A stretch of DNA of 5,445 bases from Firmicutes bacterium UBA5420 (GTDB taxonomy: Bacteria; Bacillota; Limnochordia; Darwinibacteriales; Darwinibacteriaceae), in contig DHNI01000002.1 in assembly GCA_002409455.1 (NCBI GenBank), forward strand, positions 5,859-11,303. Direction: 5' to 3'. This document shows, in pieces, positions 1-5,445 of this stretch. The first letter of the stretch is position 1, and each line of letters opens with the position of its first letter. The position numbers and the translations under genes were made by a program. Under the pieces are notes generated by a model, which was not told the DNA's origin, did not search any database, and saw nothing but the letters and a program-made list of their open reading frames with translations.

Positions 1-1277
1 TTGTTGACGAAGAGACCCTGGCCTTGATTGAGGGGATCTGCACGAATGATTGTCTCAAAAGCTCAGATGATCTCAAAAAGTATCTTGCAGCTGAGCCCCA
101 ATTAGCCGAGATTGGCCACGAGATTCTGGACTTAGTGGAAGAAGGTTTGCTCTTTAGCCCTGATCTCACCGAAGCACCACCGAGACCGGAGACTGTTGTG
201 AAAGCTTTATGCCTTAACGTAGCCCACGACTGTAATTTGCGCTGTGAGTATTGCTTTGCATCCACAGGTGACTTTGGCGGAGCCAGAGAGTTGATGCCCC
301 TAGAAGTGGCGAAGAAGGCAGTAGATTTCTTGATTCAAGGTTCTAAGCGGCGCAGGCAACTGGAGATAGACTTCTTTGGCGGAGAACCTTTACTTAATTG
401 GGATGTGGTACGGGAGACTGTGCTCTATGGTAATGCAGAGGCAGAAAAACACGGTAAGGTGTTCAGATTTACCGTTACCACTAATGGAATTGGTTTGACT
501 CCCGAAATTGAAGATTTCATTAATGAAAACATGTATAATGTAGTTTTAAGTATTGATGGACGCCCAGAGGTGAATGACAAGATCCGCAGGACTATATCAG
601 GCAAAGGATCTGTTTACAACACGATTGTCCCTAAGTTTCAACGGCTAGTTGGGGGCAGGGGAGGTAAAAGTTATTATGTGCGGGGAACCTTTACCGCCCG
701 TAATCTTGACTTTGCCAGTGACGTGGCCCATTTAAATGAGCTAGGCTTTGATCAGATTTCTATGGAACCTGTAGTGGCTGATCCTAACGAGCCTTATGCT
801 GTGAGGAAAGAGCATCTTGACGATATTATGGCAGAGTATGACCGTTTAGCAAAGCTCTACCTGGCAAGGAGAACTGGTGAGCAGGCATTTGACTTTTTCC
901 ATTTTAATGTGGAACTAAAAAAAGGGCCTTGTCTTTATAAAAGGCTCTCCGGTTGCGGCGCAGGTTACGAGTATCTGGCTGTAGCACCTAACGGGGATCT
1001 ATATCCTTGCCATCAGTTTGTAGGTGAAGAGGATTACGTTTTAGGAACAGTCTGGTCTGGTGTTTTAGATCAGGACCTGCCTAATACTTTTAAGGACAGT
1101 AATGTTTTGAATAAGCCCATTTGTAGAGCTTGCTGGGCAAAGTATTATTGTAGCGGGGGCTGTCACAAAAATAACTTGGTGTATGCAGGAGATTTCCTGA
1201 AACCCCACGAATTAAGCTGTAAAATGGAGAAGAAGCGTCTTGAATGTGCTTTTTACATTCAAGCTAGCTTAGTTTAG
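1..1277 (+). CDS. scfB: SCIFF peptide maturase, radical SAM/SPASM protein (5'-truncated by window edge)
   Basis: This enzyme uses a radical SAM cluster to form Cys-to-alpha-carbon thioether links in the small Cys-rich peptide SCIFF, in the cytoplasm. The frame is open from base 3 to the TAG at 1275-1277 and reads VDEETLALIEGIC at the edge, so the start lies upstream; the TTG at 24 is internal. Numbering from that TTG, the radical SAM motif CX3CX2C is C70/C74/C77 (context HDCNLRCEYCFASTGDFGG) and GGEP is at 119-122. The SPASM cysteines for two auxiliary [4Fe-4S] clusters are C303, C311, C329, the CX2CX5CX3C set C367/C370/C376/C380, and C399. The helical segment before residue 50 fits the end of an N-terminal leader-binding (RRE) domain. 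Stretches such as EIDFFGGEPL, YYVRGTFTARNLDF, LYPCHQFVG and CWAKYYCSGGC are characteristic of the SCIFF maturase subfamily rather than SPASM enzymes in general. The precursor gene scfA is not in view; in this family it usually sits just upstream. Confidence 0.9.
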   Translation, partial: VDEETLALIEGICTNDCLKSSDDLKKYLAAEPQLAEIGHEILDLVEEGLLFSPDLTEAPPRPETVVKALCLNVAHDCNLRCEYCFASTGDFGGARELMPLEVAKKAVDFLIQGSKRRRQLEIDFFGGEPLLNWDVVRETVLYGNAEAEKHGKVFRFTVTTNGIGLTPEIEDFINENMYNVVLSIDGRPEVNDKIRRTISGKGSVYNTIVPKFQRLVGGRGGKSYYVRGTFTARNLDFASDVAHLNELGFDQISMEPVVADPNEPYAVRKEHLDDIMAEYDRLAKLYLARRTGEQAFDFFHFNVELKKGPCLYKRLSGCGAGYEYLAVAPNGDLYPCHQFVGEEDYVLGTVWSGVLDQDLPNTFKDSNVLNKPICRACWAKYYCSGGCHKNNLVYAGDFLKPHELSCKMEKKRLECAFYIQASLV

Positions 1278-1313
1278 CATTATAGAAAGATAGATAGGCG
1301 AGATACGATGATC

Positions 1314-1345
1314 AACAAGCCTTACATGGGCACTTGGCTTGTTTT
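1314..1345 (+). terminator. Inverted repeat after scfB, possible weak terminator
   Basis: AACAAGCC (1314-1321) pairs perfectly with GGCTTGTT (1336-1343) around a 14-base loop, and the run TTTT ends the repeat at 1345. The stem is short and the T-run is brief and interrupted by G, so it would be a weak Rho-independent terminator for scfB. The 3' half also overlaps a sigma-54-like promoter match (1327-1343), so the symmetry may have another meaning. Confidence 0.4.
1327..1343 (+). promoter_or_regulatory. Possible sigma-54 (-24/-12) type promoter before pilB
   Basis: GGCAC at 1329-1333 followed after five bases by TTGTT at 1339-1343 resembles the consensus TGGCAC-N5-TTGCW. The first T is G, and the normally conserved C of the -12 GC pair is T. 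If used, transcription would begin near 1354, just before the hairpin at 1359-1388. Sigma-54 promoters of pilin genes are known in Proteobacteria; use here is only inferred. The match overlaps an inverted repeat that explains part of the sequence equally well. Confidence 0.2.
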
Positions 1346-1358
1346 GAGTAAGTAGTGC

Positions 1359-1394
1359 AACCGGTCGAGGCTTTAGCTTTGGCCGGTTTTTGTT
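1359..1394 (+). terminator. Strong hairpin plus T-run, Rho-independent terminator or pilB leader attenuator
   Basis: Bases 1359-1371 can pair with 1376-1388 around a TTTA loop. The outer six pairs are AACCGG/CCGGTT, followed inward by a mix of Watson-Crick and G-T pairs and closing with GC/GC. The 3' side runs directly into TTTTTGTT (1387-1394). This is the classic form of an intrinsic terminator. It ends only about 20 bases before the pilB ATG at 1414, leaving no room for a complete promoter between it and pilB. It is therefore either a terminator for scfB with some read-through, or a structure inside the pilB leader transcript. Confidence 0.65.
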
Positions 1395-1400
1395 CAAAAT

Positions 1401-1405
1401 GGGGG
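1401..1405 (+). promoter_or_regulatory. Ribosome binding site of pilB (decides the start)
   Basis: GGGGG lies 8 bases before the ATG at 1414 and can pair with the CCUCC anti-Shine-Dalgarno core using a G-U pair. It is weaker than the GGAGG sites of pilT and pilC. An upstream in-frame TTG at 1390 lies inside the terminator T-run and has no ribosome site; an in-frame ATG at 1399 overlaps this G-run. ATG 1414 is therefore preferred. Confidence 0.5.
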
Positions 1406-1413
1406 TTAACTTG

Positions 1414-3102
1414 ATGCGCAAACGCCTGGGAGATATCTTACAGGATCAGGGATTAATTACAGAACAGCAATTAGCCTCCGCTTTGGAGGAACAACTTAAT
1501 ACCGGCGATCGCTTGGGACAAGCCCTAATCAAGCTTGGCCTGGTAACGCCAAACCAGGTTGCCGATGCCTTAAGCGAGCATTTAGGTATTGAGCGGGTTG
1601 ACTTTGCCCGGCGTTATTTAGCTCCGGAGATTGTGGATTTGGTTCCGCCTAGCACCATCGTCTCACAGCATGTCTTACCGTTGGAGATTGAGGATGGCTT
1701 CTTGGTTGTGGCCATGGGAGACCCTTTAAATATCAATGTAATTGATGATCTACAGCGTCTAACAGGGAAAATCATTAAGCCTTTGATCGCTACGGAAGAG
1801 GAAATTGATGATGCTTTTCAGCGGACTCGGAATCTGGCCCAGAGTGCCAGGGAAGTCTTTGACCGCTACCAAGCGGAAGAAAAAGAGCAAGAGGAAGAGC
1901 AGCAGCAATTCTTAGGTGATGCACCAGGTGTTAAACTCGCCAATATGATTTTAGAACAGGCCATTAAGCAAAGGGCCAGTGACGTTCATTTGGAACCCCA
2001 CGCAGAGGGCATGCGGGTTAGATATCGGGTTGATGGAATCCTGCGGGATATCATGGAGATCCCCCGCCATTTACAGAGTGACGTGGTTTCTAGAGTAAAG
2101 ATTATGGCTAATCTTGATATTACTGAAAGAAGAAAACCTCAGGATGGGCGGATTCAAATGGATCTGGAAGAGCAGGAAGTTGATATGCGGATCAGCTCGC
2201 TACCCACTGTCTATGGGGAGAAGATCGTAGCCCGGGTTTTGCACAAATCAAGCAATCTCTTGGAGCTGGAGGACTTTGGCTTCTCACCGGCTAATCTGGA
2301 GAAGATCGAACGAATGCTTCGTTTAAGCCAGGGTTTGATCTTGGTCACAGGACCCACGGGGAGCGGGAAGTCCACTACCCTTTATGCGTTCTTGAACAGA
2401 TTGAACTCGCCTGAGAAAAACATTGTGACGGTGGAGGATCCGGTAGAATATCGTTTAGCTGGGGTAAACCAAGTGCAAGTGAACCCAAGAGCAGATTTGA
2501 CTTTTTCTACCGGCTTGCGGACTGTCTTACGCCAAGACCCGGATGTGATCATGGTTGGAGAAATCAGAGACGAAGAGACTGGGGAAATCGCAGTTCGCTC
2601 CGCCTTGACAGGCCACTTAGTGCTGTCCACATTACATACTAATAGCGCCGTCGCTACGATTACTAGGCTTTTGAATATGAACCTCCAGTCTTACATATTG
2701 AGTTCCACGATTATTGGCGTTGTAGCTCAACGGCTGGTTCGAACCATCTGCCCTGATTGTAAGGTTGCGGAACCTTTGACAGATCCGTTGATGTTAAGGT
2801 TCATTAGATCCTTACACTTGGAGCCGCCGGAAACAGTTTACCGGGGAAAGGGATGCCCCTTGTGTAAAAATACCGGCTATCGGGGGCGGACGATAGTTGA
2901 GGAAGTATTGCTTTTTAATCGGGATCTACGCAAGGCAGTTGAGCAAAACGTTGGCGAGGGAGAGCTTTGGGATCTTGCTCTGGAAAGCGGTTTAGTCACC
3001 TTACAGGTCGCCGCGGTTCGGAAGTTAGCTGCTGGCATTACCACAGCAGACGAAATTATTCGCACCGTTTACAGTGTGGATATGGAGGGTGACGTATCGT
3101 GA
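1414..3102 (+). CDS. pilB: Type IV pilus assembly (extension) ATPase PilB
   Basis: Cytoplasmic hexameric ATPase that powers pilin polymerisation on the PilC platform. The product is 562 residues, normal for PilB/GspE. Residues 4-56 hold two 24-residue MshEN motifs (R4-Q27 and R33-H56) separated by five residues, the known c-di-GMP-binding arrangement. The rest of the GspE N-terminal domain runs to about 140, then a Glu/Gln-rich linker at about 150-168. The ATPase core follows: Walker A GPTGSGKS at 313-320, Asp box around E341-D342, Walker B region DPDVIMVGEIRD at 375-386, and His box TGHLVLSTLHT at 399-409. A zinc-binding tetracysteine (C446/C449 and C481/C484) is typical of extension ATPases and absent from PilT. 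ATG 1414 is chosen because RLGDIL normally begins a few residues from the start. The gene overlaps pilT by four bases. A type II secretion GspE is the alternative, but the adjacent pilT argues for pili. Confidence 0.93.
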   Translation: MRKRLGDILQDQGLITEQQLASALEEQLNTGDRLGQALIKLGLVTPNQVADALSEHLGIERVDFARRYLAPEIVDLVPPSTIVSQHVLPLEIEDGFLVVAMGDPLNINVIDDLQRLTGKIIKPLIATEEEIDDAFQRTRNLAQSAREVFDRYQAEEKEQEEEQQQFLGDAPGVKLANMILEQAIKQRASDVHLEPHAEGMRVRYRVDGILRDIMEIPRHLQSDVVSRVKIMANLDITERRKPQDGRIQMDLEEQEVDMRISSLPTVYGEKIVARVLHKSSNLLELEDFGFSPANLEKIERMLRLSQGLILVTGPTGSGKSTTLYAFLNRLNSPEKNIVTVEDPVEYRLAGVNQVQVNPRADLTFSTGLRTVLRQDPDVIMVGEIRDEETGEIAVRSALTGHLVLSTLHTNSAVATITRLLNMNLQSYILSSTIIGVVAQRLVRTICPDCKVAEPLTDPLMLRFIRSLHLEPPETVYRGKGCPLCKNTGYRGRTIVEEVLLFNRDLRKAVEQNVGEGELWDLALESGLVTLQVAAVRKLAAGITTADEIIRTVYSVDMEGDVS

Positions 3103-4157
3103 GACCAGTAGAAGGGCTTCATCAGCTAATGGAAATGGCTATAGAGCAGAGGGCTTCCGATCTGCACCTGACTCCGGGGATGCCCCCTGTATTAAGGATC
3201 TTTGGCAAGATTCGCCCCATCGAGGCCTTTGAACGCCTGGCTCCAACTCAGATCCAACAATTAGTGCATCCGATTTTAACCCAGGAACGTCAGGAATTAG
3301 TGGAAACAACGGGGGAAGTTGATTTTTCTTACGGTTTATCAGGCCTGGGGCGTTTTCGCTGCAACTTATCGAGGCAGCGGGGTTCTCTAAGCCTGGCTAT
3401 GCGGGTGATCAATTCCACGATCCTTCCATTAGAGCAGCTGGGCCTGCCGGACATCCTCCATGACTTGTGTCAATTGCGGGATGGATTGATTTTGGTAACA
3501 GGACCAACGGGAAGTGGTAAATCTACCACCCTCGCTTCCATGATTGATATTATTAATCGGGAGCGAAAAGGGGTCATTATCACTTTAGAAGATCCGATCG
3601 AGTATTTGCATCAACACAAAAACTGTGTGGTCAATCAACGGGAAATTGGGACGGATACTAAGTCTTTCGCCTCGGGGCTGAGGGCGGCTCTACGTTCTGA
3701 TCCAGATATTATTCTAGTTGGGGAAATGCGGGATCTAGAAACCATCTCCATTGCCTTAACCGCTGCTGAAACCGGGCATTTAGTTTTGTCTACCTTACAT
3801 ACAAGGGGTGCGGCCAAAACAATTGATCGGATTATTGACGCCTTTCCAGCAGATAGTCAGCAACAGATTCGGGTACAGTTGAGTTCCGTACTGGAAGCGG
3901 TTGTTTCGCAACAGTTGTTTGCGGAAAAATATGGGAACGGAATGGTTCCTGCGGTGGAGGTTATGTTGGGGACTCCTGCTATTCGGAATATGATCAGGGA
4001 GGAAAAGGTGCATCAGATTCCTTCTATGATCGAAACGGGAACCCGTTTTGGCATGCAGTCAATGAATGCCGCCTTCGAAGATCTTGTCAAAAAGGATCTA
4101 GTGGATAGTACCGCGTTACACCGCAAGGAGTTATACGCGAACACGGGAGGTGCTTAG
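3099..4157 (+). CDS. pilT: Type IV pilus retraction ATPase PilT
   Basis: Cytoplasmic hexameric ATPase that disassembles the pilus and gives twitching motility and DNA-uptake type retraction. At 352 residues it has the usual length. Visible motifs are ASDLHL near residue 19, Walker A GPTGSGKS at 135-142, Asp box around E164-D165, Walker B region DPDIILVGEMRD at 201-212, His box TGHLVLSTLHT at 225-235, and the C-terminal AIRNMI at 294-299, a hallmark needed for retraction in characterised PilT proteins. It has no zinc tetracysteine, unlike PilB. The start is GTG 3099, whose TG is shared with the pilB stop (GTGA overlap), with GGAGGG at 3084-3089 as ribosome site inside the end of pilB. This indicates translational coupling. 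AIRNMI argues against a non-retracting paralogue, though PilU is not strictly excluded. Confidence 0.95.
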   Translation: MRPVEGLHQLMEMAIEQRASDLHLTPGMPPVLRIFGKIRPIEAFERLAPTQIQQLVHPILTQERQELVETTGEVDFSYGLSGLGRFRCNLSRQRGSLSLAMRVINSTILPLEQLGLPDILHDLCQLRDGLILVTGPTGSGKSTTLASMIDIINRERKGVIITLEDPIEYLHQHKNCVVNQREIGTDTKSFASGLRAALRSDPDIILVGEMRDLETISIALTAAETGHLVLSTLHTRGAAKTIDRIIDAFPADSQQQIRVQLSSVLEAVVSQQLFAEKYGNGMVPAVEVMLGTPAIRNMIREEKVHQIPSMIETGTRFGMQSMNAAFEDLVKKDLVDSTALHRKELYANTGGA

Positions 4158-4160
4158 GGC

Positions 4161-5360
4161 GTGAAACGCTTTTCCTACGCCGGACGGAGCCGGACAGGAC
4201 AGATCATTGAGGGTGTTATTGAAGCGGAAAGCGAATTAGCTGCCGCGAGTTCTTTGAGAGAACAAGGCTATCTGGTCACCTCTTTGAAGGAGGCCAAAGA
4301 GCCAATAACTCTGTTTCAAAGAATAATTAGGCTCAAGGCGAAGCACTTAGCACTTTTCTGCAGGCAATTTGCCATTATGTTAGGGACAGGCCTCACTTTA
4401 GTGAAAACTCTCGAGCTTTTAGAGGCCCAGGCGGAAGAGCCAGCCTTTGCTAAAATCCTCCAATCGATTCGCTTGGATGTGGCTAGTGGTACTGCTTTTA
4501 CTAAGGCTCTGGAAAAACATCGTGCCGTTTTTCCCCATGTATTTATTCATCTGGTCGAGGCTGGGGAAGTAACAGGGGCCCTGCCTGAGGTTTTGGATCG
4601 CCTGGCAATTTACTATGAACGGGAAGACGAGCTAAGGAAGAAAATCTCCGAAGCCCTAATGTATCCTGCCATTATTACAAGTGTTTCGTTATTAATGGTT
4701 TTGGTTCTCCTCTTTGTGGTTCTTCCTATGTTAGTAAGTAACTTTGCCGGTTTTGGGGTGGAAACTCCGCCGATTACGCTTGCGGTTTTGCATGGAAGAG
4801 ACTGGGTGGTTAAGCACTGGTATATTGTTCTCGGCTTAATCTTGGCGATTGTTTTTGGATTGCGGGCTTATGTGCAGACAAAGCAAGGGCGTTACATAAA
4901 AGACTCTCTGCTTCTAGCGATACCGATTTTAGGAGAGCTCCAGAAAATGGTGATTTTCTCCAGATTTTGCCGAACCTTGAGTCTGCTTTTAGACAGTGGA
5001 ATTGCCATGATTCCCACACTTCAGATTCTAGAGCGTCTGATGGATAACGTGGTGATAAAAAAGGCGGTGCAAGGGGCCACGGCTGGAGTGGAACGGGGCG
5101 AGGGGATTAGTGCACCCTTAGAACACCATAAAGTGTTTCCCACTATGTTGGTGCAAATGGTTTCTGTTGGTGAAGAAACCGGTAGTCTAGAGACTGTTTT
5201 GGTCCAATTAGCGGACTATTACGACCGGGAAGTGAATTTCGCAGTTGCCAGCTTCACAAAGATCCTAGAACCTGTTATTATGCTTGTTCTAGCGGTAGTT
5301 GTCTTATTCATTTTGATTTCGGTCTATTTACCTATGATGCAAATGGTGACATCAATCTAG
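4161..5360 (+). CDS. pilC: Type IV pilus inner-membrane platform protein PilC
   Basis: Integral membrane protein on which PilB and PilT act to insert or remove pilin subunits. The 399 residues fit the GspF/PilC family. An N-terminal part (about 3-42, FSYAGRSRTG onward) is followed by two copies of the T2SSF domain, about 62-190 and 265-390. Each copy has the expected features: CRQFAIMLGTGLTL and EAGEVTGALPEVL in the first, SRFCRTLSLLLDSGI and SVGEETGSLETVL in the second. Hydrophobic segments lie at about 171-192, 221-238 and 371-393, the usual three-helix layout. The start is GTG 4161, three bases after the pilT stop, with GGGAGG at 4145-4150 lying in the last codons of pilT. This suggests co-translation. 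GspF of a type II system is the alternative, made unlikely by pilT. Confidence 0.95.
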   Translation: MKRFSYAGRSRTGQIIEGVIEAESELAAASSLREQGYLVTSLKEAKEPITLFQRIIRLKAKHLALFCRQFAIMLGTGLTLVKTLELLEAQAEEPAFAKILQSIRLDVASGTAFTKALEKHRAVFPHVFIHLVEAGEVTGALPEVLDRLAIYYEREDELRKKISEALMYPAIITSVSLLMVLVLLFVVLPMLVSNFAGFGVETPPITLAVLHGRDWVVKHWYIVLGLILAIVFGLRAYVQTKQGRYIKDSLLLAIPILGELQKMVIFSRFCRTLSLLLDSGIAMIPTLQILERLMDNVVIKKAVQGATAGVERGEGISAPLEHHKVFPTMLVQMVSVGEETGSLETVLVQLADYYDREVNFAVASFTKILEPVIMLVLAVVVLFILISVYLPMMQMVTSI

Positions 5361-5371
5361 GGGGTGGTGTG

Positions 5372-5445
5372 ATGGCGAGGAAGATGATTGGACTTGATGT
5401 GGATCATTCGAGTGTCAGAGCTGCTGAGGTAGTTCGCAAAGGCAG
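5372..5445 (+). CDS. pilM: PilM-like type IV pilus assembly protein, N-terminus only (cut by window edge)
   Basis: Only 24 codons are visible, beginning MARKMIGLDVDHSSVRAAEV. The pattern IGLDVD-x-SS-V-x-A-x-EV matches the first phosphate-binding loop of the actin-like ATPase fold as found in PilM, where G-L-D-I-G-S-S is usual. Here D-H replaces the common G-S or G-T. PilM forms a cytoplasmic ring that binds the PilN tail and links it to PilB, PilT and PilC, and in Firmicutes its gene commonly follows pilC. ATG 5372 lies 11 bases after the pilC stop, with GGGGG at 5360-5364 as likely ribosome site; the in-frame GTG at 5369 just before it is an alternative start. The call rests on a short stretch plus position. 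Confidence 0.75.
   Translation, partial: MARKMIGLDVDHSSVRAAEVVRKG

Noticed and set aside
24..1277. TTG at 24 as the start of the SCIFF maturase.
   Set aside because: The frame stays open to the window edge and the upstream residues (VDEETLAL) fit the family's N-terminal domain, so the gene begins outside the window.
1252..1286. A sigma-A promoter using TTTACA (1252-1257) and TATAGA (1281-1286).
   Set aside because: The spacer is 23 bases, too long for a normal promoter, and the alternative -35 at 17-base spacing (TTCAAG) is a poor match.
1390..1413. N-terminal extension of pilB starting from TTG 1390.
   Set aside because: The codon sits in the terminator T-run without a ribosome site, and the family normally begins a few residues before RLGDIL, matching ATG 1414.
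1278..1413. A c-di-GMP riboswitch (GEMM type) ahead of the pil operon, as known in some Clostridia.
   Set aside because: None of the conserved GEMM-I core strings (such as GGGACGCAAAGCC) or a convincing type II core is present; only simple hairpins are seen.
1278..1413. A SCIFF precursor peptide gene downstream of the maturase.
   Set aside because: No small Cys-rich reading frame is present here; the precursor is expected upstream of the window.
2382..5019. Several open frames of about 60-80 codons on the minus strand within pilB, pilT and pilC.
   Set aside because: They lie opposite strongly conserved coding sequence, give low-complexity Ser/Arg-rich products without recognisable motifs, and have no independent support.
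1414..5360. The locus as a type II secretion system (GspE/GspF).
   Set aside because: A PilT with the AIRNMI retraction motif lies between the ATPase and platform genes and a PilM-like frame follows, which is the type IV pilus arrangement.

Overview
The window holds the 3' part of a SCIFF-peptide maturase gene, followed on the same strand by the start of a type IV pilus assembly operon: pilB, pilT, pilC and the first codons of a pilM-like gene. A SCIFF maturase is a strong marker of Clostridia. That marker, the balanced base composition, the Shine-Dalgarno-led tightly packed genes and the use of GTG starts suggest a clostridial-type Firmicute, probably anaerobic. I cannot name the genus.

Layout. 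Positions 1-1277 encode a radical SAM/SPASM protein that is open at the left window edge, so its true start and its small precursor peptide gene (normally just upstream) lie outside. Positions 1278-1413 are the only real intergenic stretch. It carries two inverted repeats; the second is followed by a T-run and ends only about 23 bases before the pilB start. Positions 1414-5360 hold pilB, pilT and pilC, separated by a 4-base overlap and a 3-base gap. From 5372 to the right edge a PilM-type (actin-like fold) reading frame begins.

How the genes work together. PilB is the hexameric ATPase that drives pilin polymerisation, PilT is the ATPase that drives retraction, and PilC is the inner-membrane platform on which both act. 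PilM would be the cytoplasmic ring component linking them to the alignment complex (PilN/PilO), expected just beyond the window. Both ATPases have intact nucleotide-binding motifs, so a dynamic extending and retracting pilus is predicted. PilB also has a well-conserved N-terminal MshEN tandem motif, which predicts control of pilus extension by cyclic di-GMP.

No wholly new system is visible. The points most worth a second look are the hairpin-rich leader of pilB, which could be an attenuator, a simple terminator or a sigma-54-type promoter region, and the c-di-GMP-binding signature in PilB. No mobile elements, CRISPR arrays, tRNA or rRNA genes were seen.
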